Part shown: positions 41,546 through 49,748 of the stretch, one piece after another
Layout: the number at the start of each line of letters is the position of its first letter
How positions within the stretch are numbered: the stretch's first letter is position 1
Origin: Streptomyces glomeratus
GTDB taxonomy: Bacteria > Actinomycetota > Actinomycetes > Streptomycetales > Streptomycetaceae
Direction of reading: 5' to 3'
NCBI RefSeq assembly: GCF_021462825.1
Contig: NZ_JAKEEB010000009.1
Coordinates: 248,001 to 312,000, forward strand
Length of the DNA: 64,000 nt
Notes under the pieces: generated by a model
Databases searched by the model: none
The model's input: the letters and a program-made list of their open reading frames with translations, nothing else
Told to the model about the DNA's origin: nothing
Made by a program: the position numbers and the translations under genes

Positions 41546-42107
41546 GCGTGACCTCACCCGGTAGTCGCGGACGCCCCTTGTGCGGCTGGCGTCGTCATTC
41601 TTGGGACGGCCGTACACAGGTGCAAAGGGCGTTTCTACTACCTCGCTTCGTAGAAGCCGCGGCCCTTGTCGGGGGCGTGGGAACGTGCCGCCCCGGCCTC
41701 GACGGCAGGCGCGAAGAGCCTGCCGCTCCGTCAGGAACTTCCGGGATTCGAAGAGGAGCGAAAGGGCCGGCGATGGGGCGGCCCACGGGGCGAGGTGCGA
41801 TAGGGACCCAGGCCAATGCGGACAAGTCTCATATGTCGCCGGTGCGGTGTCTACTAAGCTGGGCGCATAGTTGCCGCAGCTGGTGTGGCGCATTTCACAA
41901 TCTGCCGGGTCCGGTGTTCACTTGCCCCACATTTGCGGCACTTGGCCCGCCGGTTCACCGGCCACCGTGTTCTCATCCCCGCCGAGCAGCTCCGGGCCTC
42001 CGCGGCGCGTCCAGCCCGGCCCGGACGCCTTCCCGCTCGCAGATGTCCGGCTTCCGTAAGGGGTTCGGGCGTTCCGCGGCGGCCTTGCGGCGACTGTGAT
42101 GGGAGGC
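41546..42107. other. Noncoding interval between divergent genes
   Basis: This 562-bp interval holds the promoters of the CAP-domain gene (leftward) and the molybdopterin oxidoreductase (rightward). I looked for a riboswitch, a tRNA and small genes and see none that I can support. A TTCGAATCCCG string at 41741-41752 (minus strand) resembles a tRNA T-loop but has no cloverleaf. Confidence 0.5.
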
Positions 42108-43244
42108 ATGAGATCGCGCTTCTTCCCACCGGTGTTCAAGGGCAGGCTGCACGACGCCCGCACGGCGACCTCGATCGGGCGGCTGCTCGGCGTCGCCTTC
42201 GTGGTGTGCTTCGTCACCGGTCTGATCAGTCATGTGATGCAGCACCCGCCGGCATGGGCGGCCGACGGCCTGCCGAGCCGCCCGGTGTGGGGATACCGGC
42301 TGACGCAGGGGCTGCATGTCGCCTCGGGCATCGCGGCGATTCCGCTGCTTCTGGCCAAGTTGTGGGCGGTGTACCCGAGGCTGTTCGTCTGGCCGCCGGT
42401 GCGGTCGGTGAGGCACGCCCTGGAGCGGCTGTCGGTGGCCGTGCTGGTGGCGGCGGCCGTCTTCGAAGTGGCCACGGGCCTGCTGAACACCACGCAGTGG
42501 TATCCATGGCCGTTCTCCTTCGTGCCGGTGCACTACGCCGTGGCCTGGCTGGTGGCCGGATCGCTCGTACTGCACATCGCGGTCAAGGCCCCCGAGATCC
42601 GGGCCCATTGGAGCCGGCGGTCGCCGGGCACCCTGGCCTTGCCGGAGGAGGACGGGCCCGACCGCCGCTCCCTGCTGGCCGCGGTGGTGGCCGCGGCCGG
42701 AGCGGTCACGGTGACCACGGTGGGCCAGTCCCTCACCCCCTTGAAGGACCTCACCCTGCTCGCACCCCGCCACCCGGACCACGGCCCGCAGGGCCTGCCG
42801 GTCAACCGCACCGCCGCCGCAGCGGGAGTCGGACGGATCTCCGCCGAGCACTACCGCCTGACGGTGGCCGGGCCGCGGCCGTTCACGCTGACGCTGGACG
42901 AACTGCGTGGCCTGCCGCAGCACGAGGCGGAGTTGCCGATCGCCTGTGTGGAGGGGTGGAGCAAGTCGGCACACTGGACGGGCGTACGAGTCATGGACCT
43001 CCTGGCGCTCGCGGGCGCCCCGCCGCACGCCCGCGTCCGAGTGGTGTCCCTGCAGACGCGGGGCGGATACGGAGTCTCCGAGATGGGGCACGAGTACGCC
43101 CGCGACCCACTGACCCTGCTCGCTTTGCACCTGAACGGCCGGGAACTCGCCCCCGATCACGGCTATCCGGCACGCCTGATCGCCCCGAACCGTCCCGGCG
43201 TCCTCCAGACCAAGTGGGTGGGTCGGCTGGAGGTGCTGTCATGA
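42108..43244 (+). CDS. Membrane molybdopterin oxidoreductase fused to a b-type cytochrome domain, copy A
   Basis: The protein has 378 residues from ATG 42108; GTG 42096 and ATG 42099 are in frame. Residues 20-165 hold four membrane segments with histidines (TQGLHVASGIA and VLHIAVKAPEIR) suited to bind heme b. A Tat-like or membrane linker leads to the sulfite-oxidase-type domain (PLTVNRTAAAAGV-like region, then LPIACVEGW with the Mo ligand C280, and HGYPARLIAPNRPGV). It lacks the dimerisation domain of full sulfite oxidases. A paralogue is at 51817-53250. The electron donor is unknown. Confidence 0.85.
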   Translation: MRSRFFPPVFKGRLHDARTATSIGRLLGVAFVVCFVTGLISHVMQHPPAWAADGLPSRPVWGYRLTQGLHVASGIAAIPLLLAKLWAVYPRLFVWPPVRSVRHALERLSVAVLVAAAVFEVATGLLNTTQWYPWPFSFVPVHYAVAWLVAGSLVLHIAVKAPEIRAHWSRRSPGTLALPEEDGPDRRSLLAAVVAAAGAVTVTTVGQSLTPLKDLTLLAPRHPDHGPQGLPVNRTAAAAGVGRISAEHYRLTVAGPRPFTLTLDELRGLPQHEAELPIACVEGWSKSAHWTGVRVMDLLALAGAPPHARVRVVSLQTRGGYGVSEMGHEYARDPLTLLALHLNGRELAPDHGYPARLIAPNRPGVLQTKWVGRLEVLS

Positions 43245-43651
43245 GGGTGGGCGTGATGCGGCTGCTCACGGCCGTGGCCGGTCTGGCGCTGATGGGCGTC
43301 GGCGTCTCCCTGCTGCTGGACGTGCGTGACCTGAGCGGTGCCCTGGTCTGGCTCGGTGGGGCGGTGGTGCTGCACGACGCCCTGATCGCACCCCTGGTAC
43401 TGCTCATCGGGTGGGTGCTCGTCCGCGGAGGTGTGCGTGGGCCGGTTCGCAGGGCACTGCTGGTCGCGGGCGCCCTGACGGCGGTCGCCCTGCCGGTGAT
43501 GCTGCGCCCGGGGAAGCCGGCCAACTCCTCGGTTCTGCCGCTGGACTACCCGCGAAACTGGCTGCTCACGCTGCTGGCGGTGGCGGTGGTCACGGCCCTC
43601 CTGCCGGCCGCGCGGGCAACTCGCCGCAGCCGTCGTCGACCACCCAAGTAG
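43241..43651 (+). CDS. Small membrane protein paired with the molybdopterin enzyme, copy A
   Basis: The protein has 136 residues with four hydrophobic segments and a basic C-terminus (RATRRSRRRPPK). The ATG overlaps the upstream stop. LVWLGGAVVLHDALIAPLVLL contains a His-Asp pair also present in the paralogue at 53253 (WFVGAAIVHDLILLPLYSL), so the two-gene unit is duplicated. It may be a subunit of the molybdopterin complex. Function unknown. Confidence 0.7.
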   Translation: MRVGVMRLLTAVAGLALMGVGVSLLLDVRDLSGALVWLGGAVVLHDALIAPLVLLIGWVLVRGGVRGPVRRALLVAGALTAVALPVMLRPGKPANSSVLPLDYPRNWLLTLLAVAVVTALLPAARATRRSRRRPPK

Positions 43652-43748
43652 GTTCGCCCGCACTCCGGCCCGGCGGGCCGTCTTACGGGTGTCTTACGCA
43701 GCTGCGGGAGAGGCGGTGGCGGGCTTGGCGGGCTCGTACGGTGGCGCG

Positions 43749-44360
43749 ATGCGAATCTTTCGGACGACGGCACTGGTGACCGCGCCGCCGCTGCTGCTGG
43801 CCGCGGCGGGTCTGATGCATCCGCGTCATCTGACGGCGGCGACGGCCGGTCACTGGGCCGCTCTGCACATCGTCCTGCTGCCCGCCTTCCCCCTGCTGAT
43901 ACTCGGTCTGCTGGTGCCGCTGTGGGGCAGGCCGGGCCGCGACGTCGACGGCGCCCTGACCGTACTCGCCTGGGCCGGCTGCTTCTGCTACGCCGCCTAC
44001 TACACGGGACTGGACGCGGTGGCCGGCATCTCCGCCGGTACGGTGGCGGGCAGCGACACGCACAGTGCGGTGGGGCGGTTGTTCGCGACCGGCGACGAGC
44101 TGGGCCGGGCAGGCGTGTACGCGTTGACGGTCGCCGCCGTCGCCACCTGTGCCGTTCTCGTGCGGCGGCACGGTGTGCGGGTGCTGCCCGGTGCCGCGGT
44201 GGTGCTGACGGCGTGCTGGTCGTTCGTCGACAGCCACATCTTCTGGCCACGGGGCGTGTTCACCATGCTCGGCTTCGCCGTGGGCTTCGGCCTGCTGACG
44301 GTGGTTGCCTCGGCGCCCGACAACGCCCGGCCTGCGGCGGGAAGGCTTACGAACCCCTGA
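43749..44360 (+). CDS. Unknown six-segment membrane protein
   Basis: From ATG 43749 the protein has 203 residues and about six hydrophobic segments (TAPPLLLAAAGLMHPRHL, HIVLLPAFPLLILGLLVPLWGR and others). GLMHPRHLTAATAGHW and WSFVDSHIFWPRG are polar, conserved-looking loops containing His. No domain is recognised. It lies between the molybdopterin unit and the epimerase; the weak ribosome site leaves the start uncertain. Confidence 0.65.
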   Translation: MRIFRTTALVTAPPLLLAAAGLMHPRHLTAATAGHWAALHIVLLPAFPLLILGLLVPLWGRPGRDVDGALTVLAWAGCFCYAAYYTGLDAVAGISAGTVAGSDTHSAVGRLFATGDELGRAGVYALTVAAVATCAVLVRRHGVRVLPGAAVVLTACWSFVDSHIFWPRGVFTMLGFAVGFGLLTVVASAPDNARPAAGRLTNP

Positions 44361-44413
44361 CATCCCGGCGTTGTACGGTCGCCAGGCGGATCCGGGGCCG
44401 TACGGTCGGTGGC

Positions 44414-45466
44414 ATGTTGATCCTGGTCACCGGAGGTGCGGGCTTCATCGGCTCGCATGTCGTCACCGCCCTCACCGACGCGGGGCACGAGGTGCGCGTG
44501 CTCGACGCGCTGTTGCCCGCCGCGCACCGCACGCCGCCGCCGGTCCCCGAGGGGGTGGACTTCAGACAGGCGGACGTCCGCGACACGGCGGCCGTGGCCG
44601 CAGCCCTGCAGGGAGTGGACGCCGTCTGCCATCAGGCGGCGATGGTCGGGCTCGGCAAGGACTTCGCGGACGCCCCCGCCTACGTGGGCTGCAACGACCT
44701 GGGCACCGCGGTGCTGCTGGCCGGGATGGCCGAGGCCGGGGTACGGCGTCTGGTGCTGGCGAGTTCGATGGTGGTCTACGGAGAGGGGCGCTACGAGTGC
44801 CCGTCGCACGGTGCCGTACGGCCGGGGCCGCGCACCGTGGCCGACCTGGAGACAGGACGCTTCGAACCGCCCTGCCCCCGATGCGGTGAGCCGCTCGCCC
44901 CCGGACTGGTGGCCGAGGACGCCCCGCTCGATCCGCGCAACGTCTACGCCGCCACCAAGCTCGCGCAAGAACACCTCACCGCCGCGTGGGCGCGCGCGGT
45001 GGGCGGGCGGGTGGCCGCGTTGCGCTACCACAACGTGTACGGGCCCGGGATGCCGCGTGACACCCCGTACGCGGGCGTCGCCTCGCTGTTCCGGTCCGCG
45101 CTGGAGCGCGGTGAGGCGCCGCGCGTATTCGAGGACGGCGGCCAGCGGCGGGACTTCGTCCATGTACGCGACGTCACCGGGGCCAATCTCGCCGCTCTGG
45201 ACGGGCTGCCCGATCTGCCGGCGGGAACCGCGAGGGCGTACAACGTCGGCAGCGGCGAACCGCACACGGTGGGGGAGATGGCCGCCGCCCTGGCCGAGGC
45301 GCACGGCGGACGGGCCCCGGTGGTCACGGGCGAGTACCGGCTCGGCGACGTCCGCCACATCACCGCCTCCTCGCGCAGGCTGCGCGACGACCTGGGCTGG
45401 AAGCCGCAAGTCGCCTTCACGGAGGGAATGGCGGAGTTCGCGACGGCCCCGCTGCGGGCCGGCTGA
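44414..45466 (+). CDS. NAD-dependent sugar epimerase with Cys-rich insert (dTDP-L-rhamnose 4-epimerase-like)
   Basis: The protein has 350 residues. The extended SDR fold has ILVTGGAGFIGSHVV at residues 2-16, SSMVVYGEG, and the catalytic Y-x3-K in NVYAATKLAQEH. Between them an insert carries ECPSHG and PPCPRCGEPL, a likely zinc-binding pair of cysteine motifs seen in dTDP-L-rhamnose 4-epimerase-type enzymes. It probably epimerises a nucleotide sugar for the glycosyltransferases nearby. A strong terminator follows. Confidence 0.82.
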   Translation: MLILVTGGAGFIGSHVVTALTDAGHEVRVLDALLPAAHRTPPPVPEGVDFRQADVRDTAAVAAALQGVDAVCHQAAMVGLGKDFADAPAYVGCNDLGTAVLLAGMAEAGVRRLVLASSMVVYGEGRYECPSHGAVRPGPRTVADLETGRFEPPCPRCGEPLAPGLVAEDAPLDPRNVYAATKLAQEHLTAAWARAVGGRVAALRYHNVYGPGMPRDTPYAGVASLFRSALERGEAPRVFEDGGQRRDFVHVRDVTGANLAALDGLPDLPAGTARAYNVGSGEPHTVGEMAAALAEAHGGRAPVVTGEYRLGDVRHITASSRRLRDDLGWKPQVAFTEGMAEFATAPLRAG

Positions 45467-45506
45467 GTATCCCCGCGGCCGGATGCCGGTCCCGGCGAAG
45501 ACGAAG

Positions 45507-45538
45507 GACCGGGCCCTGCCGGCAGGGCCCGGTCTTTT
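45507..45538. terminator. Bidirectional intrinsic terminator
   Basis: A perfect 12-bp stem (GACCGGGCCCTG and complement) closes on a CCGG loop and is followed by TTTT on the plus strand. It lies between the convergent epimerase and histidine kinase genes. Confidence 0.9.
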
Positions 45539-45550
45539 CCCGGGGGCTCC

Positions 45551-46663
45551 TCAGACGGCCGCGGGCAGACGGACCTCGAAACGGCAGCCGCCGGACACAT
45601 TGGACACCGCCGCGCGCCCCTTGTGCGCCTCCACGATCCCGCGCACGATCGCCAGCCCCAGACCTGCTCCGCCCGGCGGGGTCCGTGCATCGGTGCCGCG
45701 CCAGCCGGTGTCGAAGACGCGGGGCAGGTCCTCCGGCGGAATGCCACCGCAGCCGTCGGTCACCGACACGACGACGCTGTCCACCTCACGGCGGGCGGAG
45801 ACCGCGACCGTGCCGTCGGTGGGCGTCCGGCGGATCGCGTTGACGAGCAGGTTGGCCAGGACGCGCGACATCTCGCGGCCGTCGACGTGGACCGGGACGG
45901 GCTCGACTCCGTCGCCGACAAGCCGTACGCCGTGCTCCCTGGCCAGGGCGTCGGCCCCCGCGAGCGCGTCGCCGACGAGGTCGTAGACCGACATCCGGGT
46001 GATGTTCAGGGCCAGGACGCCGGCCTGGATCCGGGAGAGTTCGAACAGGTCGCCCACCATGCCGCTCATGCGCTCGACCTCCGCGCGGATGCGGGCGTGG
46101 TAGACGCTCGGGTCGTCGACCATGCCGTCCTCCAGGGCCTCGGTCATGGCCTGCAGCCCGGCGAGCGGGGTGCGCAGGTCGTGGGAGATCCAGGCGACCA
46201 GTTCGCGGCGGGAGTCCTCCAGGGCCTTCTCCCGCTCCCGGGAGGCGGCGAGCTTGGCGCTGGTGGCGGCGAGTTCGCCGCTGAGCTCGGCGAGTTCGGA
46301 GGTGAGTGCGGCGGTGGGCGGTGTGAAGTGGCCGTCGTCGCCGAGGGCGCGGGTCGCCTCGGCCAGGGCTCTGCTGCCGCGGACGACGCTGCGGCCGAGC
46401 GCCAGTGCCACCCCGAGCGAGACGACCGCCGCGATGGAGCAGACCATCGTCACGACCCACAGATCGTGGTCGGACAGGAGCATGGCCCAGGACACCAGCA
46501 TGGTTCCGGCGAGCATCGCCGCGACCGTCACGGCGGCGACCACGGCCAGGGACAGCGCGAGTGAGCGGTTGCGCAGCAGTCGCAGGGCGCCCGTGCCCAG
46601 CAGCCCGGCGCCGGCCGCGCCGATGGCCGCGTACAGCGCGATGAGAAGGGTGTCATGCACCAT
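45551..46663 (-). CDS. Two-component sensor histidine kinase
   Basis: The protein has 370 residues. Two membrane segments at about 5-30 and 37-90 are followed by a HAMP-like linker, the H-box VAWISHDLRTPLAG with H161, and the ATPase motifs NLLVNAIRRTPTDG (N box), DGCGGIPPEDL (G1), and GGAGLGLAIVRGI (G2). It overlaps the response regulator gene by 11 bp. It probably senses envelope stress or a small molecule. Confidence 0.92.
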   Translation of the reverse strand: MVHDTLLIALYAAIGAAGAGLLGTGALRLLRNRSLALSLAVVAAVTVAAMLAGTMLVSWAMLLSDHDLWVVTMVCSIAAVVSLGVALALGRSVVRGSRALAEATRALGDDGHFTPPTAALTSELAELSGELAATSAKLAASREREKALEDSRRELVAWISHDLRTPLAGLQAMTEALEDGMVDDPSVYHARIRAEVERMSGMVGDLFELSRIQAGVLALNITRMSVYDLVGDALAGADALAREHGVRLVGDGVEPVPVHVDGREMSRVLANLLVNAIRRTPTDGTVAVSARREVDSVVVSVTDGCGGIPPEDLPRVFDTGWRGTDARTPPGGAGLGLAIVRGIVEAHKGRAAVSNVSGGCRFEVRLPAAV

Positions 46664-47372
46664 CGTCGGCTCCGTCCGCCGGGGGAGGGTCGAAGCGGTA
46701 GCCCCTGCCCCACACGGTGCTGATCAGGCGGGGGTGCGCCGGGTCATGCTCGATCTTCTCGCGCAGGCGGCGCACATGGACGGTGACGGTCGACAGGTCA
46801 CCGAACTCCCATCCCCACACCCGTCGCATCAGTTCCTCACGGCTCGTCGCCTGTCCCGGGTTGCGCAGAAAGAACTCGAGCAGGTCGAACTCCCGGATGG
46901 TCAGGGCGAGTTCGGCGCCGTGGCGGGTGGCGCGGCGAGCGTGGGGGTTGAGGGCGAGAGGGCCCGCGCGCAGCCAGGGTTCGGCCGGCGCGGCCCGGTC
47001 GGCGGCCAGTGCTCCGGCGCGGCGCAGCACCGACTCCACCCTGAGCACGAGTTCGCGGGGGCTGAAGGGCTTGGTGACGTAGTCGTCCGCACCGACCTCC
47101 AGGCCGAGGATGCGGTCCTCCTCGTCGCCACGCGCCGTCAGCATGATCACAGGGAGCGGGCCGTTCTCACGGATGCGGCGGCACACCTCCAGTCCGTCAA
47201 GGCCGGGCAGCATCAGGTCCAGCACCACCAGGTCGGGGGGTTCGGCGGCGGCCCGGGCCACGGCGGCGGGACCGTCGGCGGCCAGGTCGACGGCGAAGCC
47301 CGCCCGGTCCAGATAGCCGGCGACGACCTCCGAGACGGTGGGGTCGTCGTCCACGACGAGTACGCGTTTCAC
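46653..47372 (-). CDS. OmpR-type response regulator
   Basis: The GTG at 47372 starts the receiver domain directly (VKRVLVVDDDPTVSEVV) and gives 239 residues. The phosphorylation site is D52 in LVVLDLMLPGLDG, with K in VTKPFSPRE. The C-terminal winged helix has LTIREFDLLEFFLRNPGQATSREELMRRVWG and TVTVHVRRLREKIE. It should act with the adjacent kinase. The divergent glycosyltransferase operon begins 105 bp away and is a likely target. Confidence 0.92.
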   Translation of the reverse strand: MKRVLVVDDDPTVSEVVAGYLDRAGFAVDLAADGPAAVARAAAEPPDLVVLDLMLPGLDGLEVCRRIRENGPLPVIMLTARGDEEDRILGLEVGADDYVTKPFSPRELVLRVESVLRRAGALAADRAAPAEPWLRAGPLALNPHARRATRHGAELALTIREFDLLEFFLRNPGQATSREELMRRVWGWEFGDLSTVTVHVRRLREKIEHDPAHPRLISTVWGRGYRFDPPPADGADDGA

Positions 47373-47476
47373 GCCACCGAGTCTCGCACCGGCGTCCGGC
47401 CGCCGACGGGGGTGGCGGCGGGCGTCAGCGATCCGTAAGGTCACCAAATCCCTTTTGTCCATTTCATCCCCGTAGG

Positions 47477-48214
47477 GTGAGTGGAGTGATCGAGACATCC
47501 CCCTCTTCGCCCGCTCCTGTGGACGTGGTGCTTCCCTGCCTCGACGAGGCCGAGGCCCTGCCGTGGGTGCTGGACCGCATCCCCGCGCGCTGGCGTGCGA
47601 TCGTCGTCGACAACGGCTCCACCGACGGCTCGGCCGACATCGCCCGCGCCCTCGGGGCGCATGTGGTCCACGAACCGCGCCGCGGCTTCGGCGCCGCCTG
47701 TCACGCGGGCCTGACCACCGCCACGGCCGACGTCGTCTGCTTCTGCGACTGCGACGCCTCCCTCGACCCCGCGTTGCTGCCCGCGGTCGCCGGGCCCGTC
47801 CTCGACGGTTCCGCCGACCTCGCGCTGGGCCGCCGCAGGCCCGTCACACCCCGCGCCTGGCCCCTGCATGCCCGCCTGGCCAACCTGGAGCTGGCGCGCC
47901 TGATCCGCCGGCGTACCGGACTGCGCCTGCACGACCTGGGCCCGATGCGCGCCGCCCGCCGCGAGCCCCTGCTCGCCCTGGACCTGACCGACCGGCGCTC
48001 CGGCTACCCGCTGCAGATGGTGGTCCGCGCCGCCGACGCGGGCTGGCGGGTCGCGGAGAGGGATGTGCCCTACCGCCCGCGCACCGGCCGCTCGAAGGTC
48101 ACCGGCACCTGGCGCGGTACCTGGCAGGCGGTACGGGACATGCGCGCCGTACTCGCCGAGCGGCCCGCCACCGACCCGGCGTCCGCGGCGATCACCCCGG
48201 GAGCCGGACGATGA
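47477..48214 (+). CDS. Glycosyltransferase family 2 (DPM synthase-like)
   Basis: The protein has 245 residues from GTG 47477 (47486 possible). VDVVLPCLDEAEALPWVL opens the GT-A fold, IVVDNGSTDGSADIA binds the nucleotide sugar, and VCFCDCDASLDP supplies the metal-binding DxD-like site. A GW-like C-terminus (DRRSGYPLQMVVRAAD) is typical of small polyprenyl-sugar synthases. It begins a four-gene coupled operon (GT2, DUF2064, methyltransferase, GT87). Confidence 0.85.
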   Translation: MSGVIETSPSSPAPVDVVLPCLDEAEALPWVLDRIPARWRAIVVDNGSTDGSADIARALGAHVVHEPRRGFGAACHAGLTTATADVVCFCDCDASLDPALLPAVAGPVLDGSADLALGRRRPVTPRAWPLHARLANLELARLIRRRTGLRLHDLGPMRAARREPLLALDLTDRRSGYPLQMVVRAADAGWRVAERDVPYRPRTGRSKVTGTWRGTWQAVRDMRAVLAERPATDPASAAITPGAGR

Positions 48215-48867
48215 GCGCCCGGCTTCCGGCCACGGGCCCGGTCACGCTTCTGGTCATCGCCAAGGACCCCGTCCCGGGGCGGGTCAAGACCCGGCTCACC
48301 CCGCCCTACACGCCGCAGGAGGCGGCCTCCCTGGCGGAGGCCGCCCTCGCCGACACCCTGCACACGGTGCTGAAGGCCCCTGCACGGCGCCGCGTCCTCG
48401 TACTCGACGGTGTTCCCGGTCCCTGGCTGCCGCCCGGCTTCGACCTCGTGTCCCAGGGGTCCGGCGGCCTGGACGAGCGGATCGCCACCGCCTTCGCCCA
48501 CTGCGACCGTGGACCGGCCCTCCTGGTCGGCATGGACACCCCCCAACTGACCGCGGACCTCGTCGCGACGGTCGGCCGCGACGGCCACGACGCCTGGTTC
48601 GGTCCGGCCGCGGACGGCGGATTCTGGGCGCTGGGTTTCGCCGACCCGACGCACGCCGCGACCCTCGTGCGCGGGGTGCCGATGTCCACCGACCGTACCG
48701 GGGCGATCCAGCGCCGCCGACTCGTCGAGGCGGGGCTGAGCGTGAGCGACCTGCCGGTGCTGCGCGATGTGGACACCGCCGCCGACGCCGCCGAGGTCGC
48801 CGCCTGCTGCCCGCCGGGCTCGCGCTTCGCCGCCACCCTGAACTCGCTCGCGGGGGCCGGGCGGTGA
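48211..48867 (+). CDS. DUF2064/TIGR04282-type glycosyltransferase-like protein
   Basis: The protein has 218 residues and starts TLLVIAKDPVPGRVKTRLTPP, the opening of TIGR04282 nucleotidyl/glycosyltransferase-like proteins. LLVGMDTPQLTADLV and DAWFGPAADGGFWALG are the substrate-site segments. The ATG overlaps the upstream stop. The family often travels with a GT2 and methyltransferase in actinobacteria; the chemistry is not established. Confidence 0.82.
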   Translation: MSARLPATGPVTLLVIAKDPVPGRVKTRLTPPYTPQEAASLAEAALADTLHTVLKAPARRRVLVLDGVPGPWLPPGFDLVSQGSGGLDERIATAFAHCDRGPALLVGMDTPQLTADLVATVGRDGHDAWFGPAADGGFWALGFADPTHAATLVRGVPMSTDRTGAIQRRRLVEAGLSVSDLPVLRDVDTAADAAEVAACCPPGSRFAATLNSLAGAGR

Positions 48868-49748
48868 GCGGCACGGCAAGCGGTACGGCAAGCGGTACGG
48901 ACGCCGCCCTCGCCGAGGGGATGACACAGACCGCGGCCCGACCGAGACCCCACACCGTGGCCGCACGGCCCGCCCGGCTGCCCACGCAGATCCGTCCCGC
49001 CGATCGGCACGGGCCCGCGGAGCCGGGCGAGGCGTGGACGGACGACCCCTACGCTCACGCCCTGCGCACCGGCCGTGGCCCGCTCTACCTGCGCCGCCTG
49101 TCACCACCGGCCCGCCCGGGCAACGCCGGAGGGGAAGGGGACCTGCTGCCGCTGGACGTCGAGCGCTGGTGCGTCGCGCCCGACGCCGCCGACACCGGCA
49201 TTCTGCACCGCTGTTCCGGCCCGGTTCTCGACGTGGGCTGCGGACCGGGACGTCTGGTGGCGGCCCTGGCTGCCCGGGGCGTGCGGGCGCTCGGCGTGGA
49301 CGTCAGCCCGGCCGCAGTGGCCGGGACCCGACAGCGCGGGGGTGCTGCCGTGCGCCGGTCCGTCTTCGACCGCCTGCCGGGGGAAGGCCACTGGAGCACC
49401 GCCCTGTTGATGGATGGCAACGTCGGTATCGGTGGTGACCCGATCGCCCTGCTCGTCCGCCTCCGCGCCGTGGTCGCACCCGGTGGGCGCCTGCTGGCGG
49501 AGGCCGTCCCGCACGACGTGGACGAGCGCCTCACCGTACGCGTGGAGGACGCCCACGGCCGCCATGGCCGCCCCTTTCCGTGGGCCCGCCTCGGCACCAC
49601 CGCCCTGCTGCGTGCCGCCGACGCCGCGGGATGGGTCCTGACCGGCCGGTGGACGGCCGAGGGCCGCCCGTTCGTGGAACTGCACAGCCCGAAGCCCGGG
49701 CATCGCGACGAGCACCCCACTGCCGCCGGAGGGCCCACACACCCATGA
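48864..49748 (+). CDS. Class I SAM-dependent methyltransferase
   Basis: The protein has 294 residues from GTG 48864 (overlapping the upstream stop), with a low-complexity SGTASGTASGT start due to a 12-bp tandem repeat; a start at about 48921 (MTQTAARPRP) is possible. The Rossmann core has VLDVGCGPGRLVAALAARG and ALGVDVSPAAV. The acceptor is unknown; the operon suggests a sugar or lipid. The stop overlaps the next start. Confidence 0.82.
   Translation: MSGTASGTASGTDAALAEGMTQTAARPRPHTVAARPARLPTQIRPADRHGPAEPGEAWTDDPYAHALRTGRGPLYLRRLSPPARPGNAGGEGDLLPLDVERWCVAPDAADTGILHRCSGPVLDVGCGPGRLVAALAARGVRALGVDVSPAAVAGTRQRGGAAVRRSVFDRLPGEGHWSTALLMDGNVGIGGDPIALLVRLRAVVAPGGRLLAEAVPHDVDERLTVRVEDAHGRHGRPFPWARLGTTALLRAADAAGWVLTGRWTAEGRPFVELHSPKPGHRDEHPTAAGGPTHP

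Noticed and set aside
41735..41760. A tRNA T-loop-like TTCGAATCCCG on the minus strand
   Set aside because: No complementary T-stem, anticodon arm or acceptor stem can be formed around it.
41546..41880. Possible c-di-AMP (ydaO-type) riboswitch upstream of the CAP-domain gene
   Set aside because: Such elements precede cell-wall proteins in Streptomyces, but the conserved core segments are not visible here.
48868..48900. Short tandem repeat of about 12 bp as a possible CRISPR or regulatory array
   Set aside because: It lies in frame at the start of the methyltransferase gene and only encodes a Ser-Gly-Thr-Ala repeat.
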